From positions 30,422 to 94,421 of the forward strand of contig NZ_JQGK01000015.1 in the NCBI RefSeq assembly GCF_000743525.1: a stretch of 64,000 nt of DNA. The letters run 5' to 3'. Both the position numbers and the translations under genes were made by a program. Positions 33,744-43,293 of this stretch are shown here, one piece after another (position 1 is the first letter of the stretch; every line of letters starts with the position of its first letter). The stretch comes from Sulfurospirillum sp. SCADC. GTDB lineage: Bacteria > Campylobacterota > Campylobacteria > Campylobacterales > Sulfurospirillaceae. Under the pieces are notes generated by a model that saw nothing but the letters and a program-made list of their open reading frames with translations, ran no database searches and was not told where the DNA came from.

Positions 33744-35141
33744 TTAGTCGCTTTTTTGCGCTAAACCACCACCTAAAACTTGGTACAACGTGACACGATT
33801 GAGCAGTGCTTCTAAGCGCACACTGATCAGATTTTGCTCACCTGCATACATGGAACGCTGCGCTAAGAGAGCATTTAAGAAGGTATCAACCCCATTTTGG
33901 TAGCGCGCATCGTAAATGGCATAACTTTTGGTGCTTGCGTCCACAAAGGCACGTTGGGCTTGGAGTTGGTCATTCATCGTTGCACGTCTAGCAAGCGCTG
34001 AACGCACCTCTTTAAACGCGGTTTGAATGGCAAGCTCATAACTGGCAACATACACATCGAGGTTGGCTTTGGCATAATCCAGCGTTGCATCACGCTCTCC
34101 TGCATCAAAAAGCGGTAAACTCACGTTCGGAGCAAACGACCAGATGGTCGATGTTCCGCCATCAAACAACCCTCGAAGCGCATTGGAGCCAACGCCTGCG
34201 GTTCCTGTTAGCGTGATCGAAGGAAAATACGCCGCTCGCGCTACGCCGATGTTGGCATTGGCGGATTTAAGATTGTGTTCGGCTTCAAGCACATCGGGAC
34301 GGTTGAGTAAAATGTCCGAAGAGAGTCCAGAAGAGACATCGCTCAACCACCCTTCCGCACCGCTTTCAAGTGTTTGAGGAAGGAGCGTATCGTCCAAAGA
34401 AGCCCCGACTAAAAGCTCTAGCGCCGCACAATCTTGCGCAACTTTTGATGCGTAATTGGCACTATCGGCTCTGGCTTGGTGTAGCACGCTTTGCGCTTCA
34501 TAAAGGGCTACACGAGAATCAATCCCCCTTTGCAAACGTGCCTCAACAATGGCAACAGAGCGATTGGCACTCGCTTCGGTTTTTTGCGCTAATGCGAGTA
34601 AACTCTGATCAGAAGCAAGGCTAAGCCACGCGGTGGAGACTTCGGCGATGAGGCTGATTTGAACCGCACGCGCCGCCTCTTCTACGCTTTGAAAACTCTC
34701 CCACTGCATTTGCGTTTGTGATTTAATTTTTCCAAAGAAATCAAGCTCGTAACTGTTTACACCCACCGTTGCAGAAGAGCTTTGGGTGATCGATGTTTGA
34801 TTGGTCGCCGAGTTCAGCGCTCTTGCTTTACTGCCTGACGCACTGGCTTCAATGGTTGGAAGTTCACTGCTTTTAGCAATGCGATACGTCGCACGCGCCG
34901 CTTCAATGTTGGCAACGGCTTTGCGCATATCACGGCTCTGCTCAAGGCTGAGCGCTACCACCTTTTGCAAACGTGACTCTTGAATAAAATCGCGCCAAGG
35001 CAGCTTCACTGCACTCTGATGTTGCTCGATCTCTTGGTGCAATGTCGCAGGGATAGGCGCAGTTGGACGTACATAATCCGGCGCAAGGGAAACGCATCCG
35101 CTCAGTAAAAAGGGGGCTAAAACCAAAGAAAGAAAATGCAT
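33744..35141 (-). CDS. RND efflux outer membrane lipoprotein (OprM/CmeC type)
   Basis: TolC-like outer membrane factor of 465 residues. It has a lipoprotein signal with LLSGC, the NodT-family start LAPDYVRPTAPIP, two OEP domains of alternating helices and strands, and LNRPDVLEAEHNLKSANANIGVARAAYFPSI. It forms the exit duct of the tripartite pump encoded by the two genes upstream, with only one base between this gene and the RND gene. Confidence 0.92.
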   Translation of the reverse strand: MHFLSLVLAPFLLSGCVSLAPDYVRPTAPIPATLHQEIEQHQSAVKLPWRDFIQESRLQKVVALSLEQSRDMRKAVANIEAARATYRIAKSSELPTIEASASGSKARALNSATNQTSITQSSSATVGVNSYELDFFGKIKSQTQMQWESFQSVEEAARAVQISLIAEVSTAWLSLASDQSLLALAQKTEASANRSVAIVEARLQRGIDSRVALYEAQSVLHQARADSANYASKVAQDCAALELLVGASLDDTLLPQTLESGAEGWLSDVSSGLSSDILLNRPDVLEAEHNLKSANANIGVARAAYFPSITLTGTAGVGSNALRGLFDGGTSTIWSFAPNVSLPLFDAGERDATLDYAKANLDVYVASYELAIQTAFKEVRSALARRATMNDQLQAQRAFVDASTKSYAIYDARYQNGVDTFLNALLAQRSMYAGEQNLISVRLEALLNRVTLYQVLGGGLAQKSD

Positions 35142-35142
35142 C

Positions 35143-38100
35143 TTACACCTCCCCTACCATCGTTGCATGGTGGCTTCGTTTGGGGGAAATCCCACGAACC
35201 AATACAAAAAAGAGCGGCACCAAAAAGATCGCCAAAAAGGTCGCACTCAGTGTTCCCCCCACAATACCCGTACCGATGGAGATACGACTGTTCGCCCCTG
35301 CACCACTGGAGAGTGCTAAAGGCAGAACGCCTGCTATAAATGCCAATGAGGTCATCAAGATCGGGCGAAGCCTAAGCTTTGCAGCCTCAACCGCTGCTTC
35401 GACCAGTGTGCTTCCACGGTTATACGCCGCTTCAGCAAACTCAACGATCAAAATCGCATTTTTAGAGGAGAGTCCAATGGTCGTTAACAGTGCGACTTGG
35501 AAGTAAACATCGTTTTCTAACCCTCGAAGTGACGCCGCTAAAACGGAGCCAAAAACACCCAAAGGAATAACCAAGAGCACTGAAAAGGGTACTGCCCAAC
35601 TCTCATACAGTGCTGCTAAACATAAAAAGACGACCAAAATAGAGATGGCATACAGTTTTAACGTTTGCCCACTCGATAAACGCTCTTGATACGAAAGCCC
35701 ACTCCACGCAAAGCTCGTGCCCGTTGGCAGCGCTTCTTGCAAGGCTTCCATCTTATCCATCGCCACACCTGAGCTGATTCCAGAAGCGGCTGATCCTTGA
35801 ATCTCATACGATGCTAAGCCGTTATAGCGGGTTAGACTCTGTGCGCCATAACTCCAACTCGTTGTCGCAAAGGATGCAAATGGAGTCATCACATCGCTGC
35901 TACTTTTGACATACCACTGATCCAAATCTTCAGGTTTGGAACGAAACGGAGCGTCGCCTTGAACATACACCTTTTTAACCCGACCACGATCAACGAAATC
36001 GTTGACGTAGACACCTGCCCACGCATAATTGAGCGTATCATCCACGTCCGATAATGAAAGCCCAAGCGCAACGGCTTTGGCCTCATCAATGTTTACATGT
36101 AACTGTGGGGTATCTTCCATACTGCCCAAACGAACCGCCATAAACGTGCTGTCACTTCGTACCGTGCTCAGCAAACTGTCTCGAAGCGTTTTGAGTTTTT
36201 CACGATTGGTATCGGCAAGGGCTTGAAGCTGAAAGTTAAACCCATTGCTCTGCCCAAGTCCTTGAATCGCAGGAGGATTGAGTGAAAAAATCTGCGCATC
36301 ACGCACACGTGATAGCTTCATCGTAGCACGATTTGAAATGATGTCTGAGCGATTTTCAATGCCTACGCGCTCATCCCAATCTTTAAGTGCCACAAACGCC
36401 ATACCTGCATTTTGTCCGCTTCCGCTAAAACTAAAGCCAGAGATGGTAAAAATCGCTTCCGTGTTGTTTGCCTCTTCGTTTAGAAAATAGTGCTCAATCT
36501 CGCGTGAAACAGCATTACTGCGTTTAAACGAAGCACCCTCTGGGAGCGTAAACTGCACCATGCTATCGCCTTGATCTTCGCTGGGTAAAAAGCCTGTAGG
36601 CAGACGAAGCATTAAAAAAGCCATGATGGAAGCAATGATCGCATACACCAGCATCCATCGAAACGGCGTCGCAATGACCAAACCGACACGACCTTTATAA
36701 CGCTCTATCAAGGAATCAAACGTTGTGTTAAACCAGCCAAAGAAGCCATGACGGTGTGTTTCCTCGTGCGGTTTCAGTAACGAAGCGCACAGGGAAGGCG
36801 TTAAGGTGAGTGCCACAATCACAGAAAGCACCATCGAAGAGACGATGGTAATGGAAAATTGACGGTAAATAACCCCCGTTGAGCCTGCAAAAAATGCCAT
36901 CGGTAAAAAAACAGCTGAGAGCACCGTTGCAATACCAATCAGAGCACTCGTGATCTCTTTCATCGACTTCTCGGTCGCTTCTACAGCAGGGAGCTTCTCT
37001 TCACGCATAATGCGCTCAACATTTTCCACCACGACAATCGCATCATCCACCAAAAGACCGATGGAGAGTACCATACCAAACATCGTCAGGGTATTGATGG
37101 AGTAGCCAAACACCTCTAAAACCCCAAAGGTTCCCAAAAGAACAACGGGCACGGCAATGGCAGGAATCAGGGTTGCTCGCCAATTTTGCAAAAAGACAAA
37201 CATAACGACAACCACCAATACAATCGCTTCAAACAGCGTTTTAACCACCTCTTCAATCGAAATACGAATAAATTTCGTACTGTCTCTTGGATAAGCGGCT
37301 TTGTACCCTGCTGGAAACGTAGGCTCCATTTTTGCGATCATCGCTTTCACGCGACTGGCAGTGGAGAGGGCATTGGCACCGGGGGCTAACATCACCGCAA
37401 GCCCAGAGGCTGGATGACCGTTGAGTCTGGTCACATTGCTGTAACTCTCACTCCCAAGCTCCACACGTGCCACATCGCCTAAGCGCACAATCGCGCCACT
37501 GCTATCGCTTTTGACGATGATGTTTTCAAACTCTAAGGGTGTTTGCAGTTGGGATTTGGCGGTAACCGTTGCGTTAAGCTGCTGCTCAGAGGAGGCAGGC
37601 AGTGCCCCAATGCTACCAGCGGAGACTTGCACGTTTTGAGCGCTAATGGCGCTACTGATGTCGGAGGGCATCAAATGATACGAAGCCAATTTGGAAGGGT
37701 CTAACCAAATGCGCATCGCATACTGACCCCCAAAGACTTGCACCGTACCCACACCCTCTAAACGCGCAATCGGATCTTGCAGGTTGCTCAGCAGATAATC
37801 CGCCACATCCACGGACATTTTAGTATCGGTCTCATCATACAAAGAGACAATCATTAAAAAGTCATTTTGCGCTTTGGTAACACGCACACCCTCATCTTGA
37901 ACCGACTCTGGAAGACGCGTCGTAATCTGGGATACTTTATTTTGGACTTGCACTTGCGCGGTATCGGCATCGGTTCCTTTTTGGAAGGTCACATCAATGC
38001 TCGCAGAGCCTGAAGAGCTACTGGTGGAGGAAAAATACAACAGTCCATCCAAACCGGTCAGTTGTTGCTCAATGATCTGAATCACACTGTTTTCAACCGT

Positions 38101-38268
38101 TTGAGCAGATGCCCCCGTGTAGGTGGTATTAATACGAATCGTAGGCGGTGCGATATCAGGGTATTGCGCCACAGGCAGTGAAAAAATAGAACCAAGTCCT
38201 GCAAGCATAATAACAATCGCAATCACCCATGCAAAAATGGGTCGATGGATAAAAAAGTGTGCGATCAT
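35143..38268 (-). CDS. RND multidrug efflux permease (AcrB/CmeB type)
   Basis: Hydrophobe/amphiphile efflux pump of 1041 residues with 12 membrane helices and two large periplasmic loops. It starts MIAHFFIHRPIFAWVIAI and contains GLLVDDAIVVVENVERI with the proton-relay Asp pair in helix 4. FLPSEDQGD and the G-F-loop-like segments are typical of the HAE1 group. It overlaps the adaptor gene by 4 bases. A palindrome copy (36092-36103) is read as Leu-His-Val-Asn. Confidence 0.95.
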   Translation of the reverse strand: MIAHFFIHRPIFAWVIAIVIMLAGLGSIFSLPVAQYPDIAPPTIRINTTYTGASAQTVENSVIQIIEQQLTGLDGLLYFSSTSSSSGSASIDVTFQKGTDADTAQVQVQNKVSQITTRLPESVQDEGVRVTKAQNDFLMIVSLYDETDTKMSVDVADYLLSNLQDPIARLEGVGTVQVFGGQYAMRIWLDPSKLASYHLMPSDISSAISAQNVQVSAGSIGALPASSEQQLNATVTAKSQLQTPLEFENIIVKSDSSGAIVRLGDVARVELGSESYSNVTRLNGHPASGLAVMLAPGANALSTASRVKAMIAKMEPTFPAGYKAAYPRDSTKFIRISIEEVVKTLFEAIVLVVVVMFVFLQNWRATLIPAIAVPVVLLGTFGVLEVFGYSINTLTMFGMVLSIGLLVDDAIVVVENVERIMREEKLPAVEATEKSMKEITSALIGIATVLSAVFLPMAFFAGSTGVIYRQFSITIVSSMVLSVIVALTLTPSLCASLLKPHEETHRHGFFGWFNTTFDSLIERYKGRVGLVIATPFRWMLVYAIIASIMAFLMLRLPTGFLPSEDQGDSMVQFTLPEGASFKRSNAVSREIEHYFLNEEANNTEAIFTISGFSFSGSGQNAGMAFVALKDWDERVGIENRSDIISNRATMKLSRVRDAQIFSLNPPAIQGLGQSNGFNFQLQALADTNREKLKTLRDSLLSTVRSDSTFMAVRLGSMEDTPQLHVNIDEAKAVALGLSLSDVDDTLNYAWAGVYVNDFVDRGRVKKVYVQGDAPFRSKPEDLDQWYVKSSSDVMTPFASFATTSWSYGAQSLTRYNGLASYEIQGSAASGISSGVAMDKMEALQEALPTGTSFAWSGLSYQERLSSGQTLKLYAISILVVFLCLAALYESWAVPFSVLLVIPLGVFGSVLAASLRGLENDVYFQVALLTTIGLSSKNAILIVEFAEAAYNRGSTLVEAAVEAAKLRLRPILMTSLAFIAGVLPLALSSGAGANSRISIGTGIVGGTLSATFLAIFLVPLFFVLVRGISPKRSHHATMVGEV

Positions 38269-39404
38269 TGTGCTTGACCCAATGTTTGGGTAACGTCCAC
38301 AACGGTGACGCTACTGCCTGCACGAACTTTATTGGAGCCTTCAACCACCACACGATCGCCTGCCTTTAAACCACTGCTCACCAACCATTTATCGCCCATG
38401 GCACGCTCTGTGATTAAAGCACGTGTTTCGACTTTATTTTCACTCGTGACGACAAATGCCGTTGCGTTGCCTTTGGGATCGCGTTGAACGCCTTGTTGTG
38501 GCACCAAGAGGGCTGTTTCATTGACCGCTTCGTCCATCACGGCTCGTACATACATGCCTGGAAGCAAAATGCCCTCAGGATTAGGGAACGTGGCACGAAG
38601 AGTGACAGAGCCCGTACTCTCATCGACGGCCACTTCTTGAAATTGAAGTACACCACTGTGCGCGTAGCGTGAGCCATCTTCAAGATTTAATGCAAGCTTC
38701 GTGCTCCCTTTTTTGATCCCTTGTTGGGCTAAAAGCGCTTTGAGTTTTAAAAGTTGCGTGCTCGATTGCGTAAGATCAACATAGATCGGATCGAGGGTAC
38801 GAATCGTCGCAAGGGCTGTGGTTTGACTCGCACTTACCAAAGCACCCACACTCACACTAGAGGTTCCGATACGCCCACTAATCGGTGCTTTGATTTTGGT
38901 GTATTCCAGATTGATCCGTGCACTTTGTAAGGCGGCTTTTTTTTCATCCACACTCGCTACCGCTTGCAAATACGCCGCTTTTGCATCTTCCGCATCTTGT
39001 TTGGAGACACCTTCCAGTTTGACAAGATCCATGTAACGCTCACTTTTTAAGCGTGAAGATTCTAGCGTTGCTTCGGCGTTTTTAAGTGCCGCTTTGGCTT
39101 CATCCAAAGCCGCTTGGTACGACGCTGGATCGATCTGATACAGCACGGCATCTTTTTTCACGATGCTTCCCTCCTCAAAGAGACGCGCTTGAATGATGCC
39201 ACCCACTTGCGGACGAATCTCAGAGATGAGCGTCGCTTTGGTACGCCCTGGAAGCTCACGCGAAAGTGTAATACTTTGAGCACTTAGGGTATACACACCG
39301 ACTTCAACCTGCGGTAATGGAGCTGTTTTTGCCTTGTCATTGGAGCAGCCTAGCCAAAGCAGAGGCATTAAAATGACCAGTGATTGTAACGTTCGAATTA
39401 TCAT
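38265..39404 (-). CDS. RND efflux periplasmic adaptor lipoprotein (AcrA/CmeA type)
   Basis: Membrane fusion protein of 379 residues that joins the RND pump to the outer membrane duct. It has a lipobox LLWLGC, then ELPGRTKATLISEIRPQVGGII in the barrel-sandwich domain, a coiled hairpin, TKIKAPISGRIGTSSVSVG, and a C-terminal beta-barrel. ATG 39404 is chosen because AAGGA lies seven bases upstream and the lipoprotein signal then has normal length. No TetR repressor is adjacent. Confidence 0.92.
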   Translation of the reverse strand: MIIRTLQSLVILMPLLWLGCSNDKAKTAPLPQVEVGVYTLSAQSITLSRELPGRTKATLISEIRPQVGGIIQARLFEEGSIVKKDAVLYQIDPASYQAALDEAKAALKNAEATLESSRLKSERYMDLVKLEGVSKQDAEDAKAAYLQAVASVDEKKAALQSARINLEYTKIKAPISGRIGTSSVSVGALVSASQTTALATIRTLDPIYVDLTQSSTQLLKLKALLAQQGIKKGSTKLALNLEDGSRYAHSGVLQFQEVAVDESTGSVTLRATFPNPEGILLPGMYVRAVMDEAVNETALLVPQQGVQRDPKGNATAFVVTSENKVETRALITERAMGDKWLVSSGLKAGDRVVVEGSNKVRAGSSVTVVDVTQTLGQAQ

Positions 39405-39519
39405 CCAGTTTTCCTTAAAAATAATAAACACCATTTTACTCCGCATATGTTAACCAATTCTTGCGCAAAAGAGTTCAATGCGTGCTAAAATAGCATCAAA
39501 AGAATTATGAGGAACCTCA

Positions 39520-39948
39520 GTGTTGATAGAATGGAATGAAAATTTTAGCCTGCATCATGCGCTTTTAGACAAACAGCATCAAGAACTTTTCGATTTGGCA
39601 AACGCGGTTCAAGCGCTTGATTCTGCGAAGACAGACAAAGCAGAGCTTGGAAAACTGTTTAAAGAGTTTTTTGATTATATGGCAAAGCATTTTAAAGAAG
39701 AAGAGGCGTATATGCTAAGCCTTGAGTATCCTTTGTATGCAAAACATAAACAATTTCATGAGAGCATCATCGAGGGCATGACGAGCATCCTCAAAGAGAA
39801 AAAGAGCATCGAAGAGCTTCAAAAGAGTATGAAGATGATCGCCAAGAAGTGGCTCGTGGAGCACATTTTAGAAAACGATCTCAAAATTGAGAAGTGGCGC
39901 AAAAGCATCACCGTCAGCGATGAAGACCTTCACGCACCTCTGTCTTAA
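39520..39948 (+). CDS. Bacteriohemerythrin
   Basis: Di-iron oxygen-binding protein of 142 residues. The iron ligands are visible in order: LLDKQHQELF, YMAKHFKEEEAYM, KHKQFHESI and WLVEHILENDLKI. Bacteriohemerythrins carry or buffer oxygen and suit a microaerophile. It starts at GTG 39520 with GAGGA six bases upstream. Confidence 0.93.
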   Translation: MLIEWNENFSLHHALLDKQHQELFDLANAVQALDSAKTDKAELGKLFKEFFDYMAKHFKEEEAYMLSLEYPLYAKHKQFHESIIEGMTSILKEKKSIEELQKSMKMIAKKWLVEHILENDLKIEKWRKSITVSDEDLHAPLS

Positions 39949-39950
39949 GC

Positions 39951-39962
39951 TTTACATGTAAA
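39951..39962. repeat. TTTACATGTAAA palindrome between convergent genes
   Basis: A perfect copy in the 14-base gap between hemerythrin and rhodanese stop codons; its right arm abuts the rhodanese stop. Confidence 0.88.
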
Positions 39963-40640
39963 CTAGGATTTGGGGGAAATCACACTAAATCCAAACAAAA
40001 GCCAATCTTGTAAACCACCGCGATACCACAAGATTTTCTCTTTAGGATACCCCATTTTTACCAACTGATCGATCATCATATGCGACTGGGCACACCACGA
40101 AGCGTTGCAAAAAATGAGCGCTGTTTTGGCATGGGAAAAATCGAGTTTTCCTTTACGTACAACAATCCCAAGCACGTCTTTGAGATGCTCAAAATCTTCG
40201 GGAAAATCCGCGTCATACGCCACTTCATCAAAAGGAAGGTTGAGACTTCCAGGAATCGTCATCTGCTCAAACCACTCTTGTTTGCGCGCATCTATTAGCA
40301 CATAGCGATCAGGGTGAGGCGTTAATTGATGTTGAATAAAATCCAACACCTCCACTTCACCTACGGTGATGATTTTGGGATCTAATTGCATCGGTTGAAT
40401 TTTACCCACCGTTGTCACCACACTTTTTTGGCATACGGCTGGAACGTTTTTGCCTGCGAGATTGCCGCTAAAAATATCTTCTGGCATGATATGCACATTC
40501 AAACATTCACGAGGAATCTGCCTTTCAATCGTGACCGATTGTTGATTGTGTACGGTTTTAACGCCCGTATGTTCCAATACCTGTGGATTTTGTGCGAATG
40601 CGTAGACACCAAGCACGCTTAATAAAAGCCCTCGATTCAT
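39963..40640 (-). CDS. Exported rhodanese-domain protein
   Basis: Protein of 225 residues with a signal peptide (LLLSVLGVYAFAQ), a linker region with the single Cys in PRECLNVH, and a C-terminal rhodanese domain (about residues 105-220): VLIDARKQEWFEQMTIPGSLNLP and LIFCNASWCAQS, with the catalytic Cys. It probably handles sulfane sulfur or acts as a redox partner in the periplasm. ATG 40640 follows AAAGGAG; the longer frame from 40700 lacks a signal peptide. Confidence 0.8.
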   Translation of the reverse strand: MNRGLLLSVLGVYAFAQNPQVLEHTGVKTVHNQQSVTIERQIPRECLNVHIMPEDIFSGNLAGKNVPAVCQKSVVTTVGKIQPMQLDPKIITVGEVEVLDFIQHQLTPHPDRYVLIDARKQEWFEQMTIPGSLNLPFDEVAYDADFPEDFEHLKDVLGIVVRKGKLDFSHAKTALIFCNASWCAQSHMMIDQLVKMGYPKEKILWYRGGLQDWLLFGFSVISPKS

Positions 40641-40820
40641 CCATTCTCCTTTGAAAGATGTTTGTTTATCATAATAGACTTCTTGTATAACCCATTGCAA
40701 AAAGAGTATCGCTTATAGCACATCACTTTATCTTTTCAAGGGTTATGAAAGAAGTCTAATGAAGCTGCCATTTAAAAGTGGACAAAAAAATATGTTATAC
40801 TTTTTTTCAAAGGAAACACC

Positions 40821-41246
40821 ATGCTTGATCCCACAATAGAAGCGTTTTTAAAGAAACATCACCTGCTTACACTCGCTACATGTAAAGCAAATCTGCCCTA
40901 CTGCGCCTCGTGTTTTTACGCCTTTATTCCAAAGAGTGCGACGTTGGTTATCGCCACCGATGCGACAACAAGGCACGGGAGGGAAGCCCTTGAAAATGAA
41001 CAGGTTGCAGGGGTGATTGCATTAGAAACGAAACTGGTGGGGAAAATTCAAGGGGTGCAATTTACGGGCGTTTTTAAAGCAGCGAATGAAGCGGAGAAAA
41101 AAGCCTATTTAAAACGTTTTCCTTACGCGATAGCTCTGAATCCACAGCTGTGGAGCATTGACATTGCGTATCTCAAATTTACAGACAATACTCTAGGATT
41201 TGGCAAGAAATTGGAGTTTGTAAACCCCAATACCTCACCAAACTAG
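40821..41246 (+). CDS. yhbP: YhbP-like FMN-binding split-barrel protein
   Basis: Small protein of 141 residues of the pyridoxamine 5'-phosphate oxidase-like split-barrel family, closest to UPF0306/YhbP (LATCKANLPYCASCFYAFIP, VAGVIALETKLVGKIQGVQFTG). The family may bind FMN or heme; the function is not known. AAAGGA precedes ATG 40821. A one-mismatch palindrome lies inside it near 40877. Confidence 0.78.
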   Translation: MLDPTIEAFLKKHHLLTLATCKANLPYCASCFYAFIPKSATLVIATDATTRHGREALENEQVAGVIALETKLVGKIQGVQFTGVFKAANEAEKKAYLKRFPYAIALNPQLWSIDIAYLKFTDNTLGFGKKLEFVNPNTSPN

Positions 41247-41258
41247 TTTACATGTAAC
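41247..41258. repeat. TTTACATGTAAC palindrome between convergent genes
   Basis: An intact 10-base core starting on the base after the YhbP stop codon and ending two bases before the SstT stop codon. Confidence 0.85.
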
Positions 41259-41260
41259 GA

Positions 41261-42469
41261 TTAAAGGTTAATCGGCTCATCTGAGCACGCCGCGGTAAAG
41301 ACAACGTCGGTGGAGCTATTGAGTGCTGTCTCTGTCGAGTCTTGAACCACGCCGATTAAAAATCCTATCGCGACCACTTGCATTGCAATCTCATCGCTAA
41401 TGCCAAATAAACCACACGCCAGAGGAATCAAAAGCAAAGAGCCCCCTGCAACACCTGAGACACCTGCTGCGGCAATACTTGAAACCACACTTAAGAGCAA
41501 CGCTGTGGGAAGATCAACCGAGATGCCAAGGGTATTGACCGTTGCAAGCGTTAAGACCGTAATCGTCACCGCAGCCCCTGCCATATTCGCTGTGGCACCC
41601 AACGGAATGGAGATGGAATAGGTGTCTTCATGAAGCCCTAATTTTTTGCACAACGCCATATTGACAGGAATATTCGCCGCAGAACTACGGGTAAAAAACG
41701 CTGTGACACCACTCTCTTTTAAGCATGTGAACACAAGGGGATACGGATTGCGTTTGGTTTTAATGTAGACGATGATCGGATTGATCACAAAGGCGACAAA
41801 CAGCATCGTTCCTACCAAAATAATGAGCAATTTTCCATAACCCAAAAGGGCAGCAAAACCCGTTTCTGCAAAGGTTTCTGCGACCAAACCCAAGATACCA
41901 AATGGCGCTAGCCGAATGACCGCTTGAACGATTTTGGTCATCGCATCACTGGCGTCTTTCATCACCACTTTGGTCTGCTCACTGCTATAATGAAGTGCGA
42001 TACCAGCGGCTACTGCCCATGTAAGCACACCGATATAATTCCCCTTCGCCAACGCATTGATTGGATTGTCGACCATGCTCACCAAGAAACCTTTGATCAC
42101 AGCGATAATGCTTTGAGGTGGTGTTAAGCCAGCATCTGCGCTACTCACAAGAATCAAGGTCACAGGAAACATGAAACTGACGATGACCGCTGCGAGTGCC
42201 GCTAAAAACGTACCGATGATGTAGAGTTGAACGATGGGTTTGATGTTCGTTTGAACACCCACGGGTTTGGTCGCAATCGCCGTTGCGACCAAGACTAAAA
42301 CCAAAATAGGTGCAACCGCTTTAAGCGCCCCCACAAAGAGTTTGCCCAAAATTGAAACAGCCTGTGCAGCCGTTGGTGAAATGAGAGCAATCACAACGCC
42401 CAAAACCATACCAACAAGAATGAGAACAATCAGATTGCCCTCTTTATACCGTGCGACTAAACGCTCCAT
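41261..42469 (-). CDS. sstT: Sodium:serine/threonine symporter
   Basis: DAACS-family amino-acid carrier of 402 residues, of the SstT branch. It has about eight helices plus re-entrant loops. [14 protein letters not shown] contains the Ser-rich HP1 hairpin, and [19 protein letters not shown] matches the sodium-binding NMxG region. It imports serine and threonine using sodium. AAGGA lies before the ATG. Confidence 0.92.
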   Translation of the reverse strand: MERLVARYKEGNLIVLILVGMVLGVVIALISPTAAQAVSILGKLFVGALKAVAPILVLVLVATAIATKPVGVQTNIKPIVQLYIIGTFLAALAAVIVSFMFPVTLILVSSADAGLTPPQSIIAVIKGFLVSMVDNPINALAKGNYIGVLTWAVAAGIALHYSSEQTKVVMKDASDAMTKIVQAVIRLAPFGILGLVAETFAETGFAALLGYGKLLIILVGTMLFVAFVINPIIVYIKTKRNPYPLVFTCLKESGVTAFFTRSSAANIPVNMALCKKLGLHEDTYSISIPLGATANMAGAAVTITVLTLATVNTLGISVDLPTALLLSVVSSIAAAGVSGVAGGSLLLIPLACGLFGISDEIAMQVVAIGFLIGVVQDSTETALNSSTDVVFTAACSDEPINL

Positions 42470-42572
42470 AAAAACCTTCCTTACTCATAAGATTGTGTGT
42501 ACTCTAAGTTTTTGTTTAAAACAAAAAGTTAATCATATAGAAAAGGTTCTTATCGAGACGTTAAAATGAGTA

Positions 42573-42604
42573 GAGTTTCTTTAAACGATCGTTTAAAGAA
42601 ACTC
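42573..42604. repeat. 32-base perfect palindrome
   Basis: Every base from 42573 to 42604 pairs with its mirror position; the centre is AAACGATCGTTT. It lies in the sstT-luxS gap next to dispersed repeat copy B. It could be an extruding cruciform, a protein site or, as RNA, a hairpin. Confidence 0.8.
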
Positions 42605-42608
42605 AGAG

Positions 42609-42712
42609 CATCAAAGATGCGAGGGCTTTCCGCCGAGGAAAACCCAGTGTTAACGTAGTTTTTAAAGCTTTGCTTTAAAAGCGTGTCAAGAGTTTTGCAA
42701 AAACTCTCTTAT
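42609..42712 (-). repeat. Dispersed hairpin repeat, copy B
   Basis: The complement aligns over about 100 bases with 4941-5043 (shared CAAAACTCTT, CTTTAAAGCAAAGCT-like block, ACTACGYTAACACTGGGTT, CTCGGCGGA/CTTGGCGGA). It also holds GCATC/GATGC and GAGTTTT/AAAACTC hairpins, and may end the luxS transcript. Confidence 0.7.
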
Positions 42713-43209
42713 AGTTTTGACGTATCGAGTTTAAGCGCTTCGTTATCCATCACACCAATTTCGGTGCTTAAAATGGTCGAAGCAATGTCGTGCGCTTCAT
42801 CCAACGAGTGCATTTTATAGGTTCCGCACTGATAAATATTGAGCTCAGGAATATCGTTTTCACTCTTGACATGTAAGATGTCATCCATCGAAGCTTTCCA
42901 CGCACTCACCACGCGTTTAGGCTCAGGTGTGCCGATCAAACTCATGTAAAAACCGGTGCGACAGCCCATCGGTGAGATGTCGATAATCTCAACGCCATTG
43001 CCATTGAGATGGTTGCGCATAAAGCCAGCAAAAAGATGCTCAAGCGTGTGAATACCGCGTTCGGGTAAAATCGCCTCATTGGGTTTGCAAAAACGAAGAT
43101 CAAACACGGTGATCTCATCGCCATGAGGCGTTTTCATCGTTTTAGCGACTCTCACCGCGGGTGCTGGCATTTTGACGTGATCTACACAAAAACTATCGAG
43201 TAATGGCAT
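42709..43209 (-). CDS. luxS: S-ribosylhomocysteine lyase
   Basis: LuxS (166 residues) splits S-ribosylhomocysteine to homocysteine and DPD, the precursor of autoinducer-2. The metal site is [15 protein letters not shown], plus the later Cys in [10 protein letters not shown]. The N-terminus ([16 protein letters not shown]) is typical. AAAGGA precedes the ATG. It is divergent from the NptA-like gene. Confidence 0.95.
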   Translation of the reverse strand: MPLLDSFCVDHVKMPAPAVRVAKTMKTPHGDEITVFDLRFCKPNEAILPERGIHTLEHLFAGFMRNHLNGNGVEIIDISPMGCRTGFYMSLIGTPEPKRVVSAWKASMDDILHVKSENDIPELNIYQCGTYKMHSLDEAHDIASTILSTEIGVMDNEALKLDTSKL

Positions 43210-43272
43210 TTTTAGTCCTTTTTTTCGGCAATTATATCGAAAAAAGTGTACAATTATTTGCCCTTCAACTAC

Positions 43273-43284
43273 TTTACATGTAAA
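43273..43284. repeat. TTTACATGTAAA palindrome supplying a ribosome binding site
   Basis: A perfect copy whose final AAA runs straight into GGA, giving AAAGGA six bases before the GTG start of the NptA-like gene. Confidence 0.85.
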
Positions 43285-43293
43285 GGAAAACCT

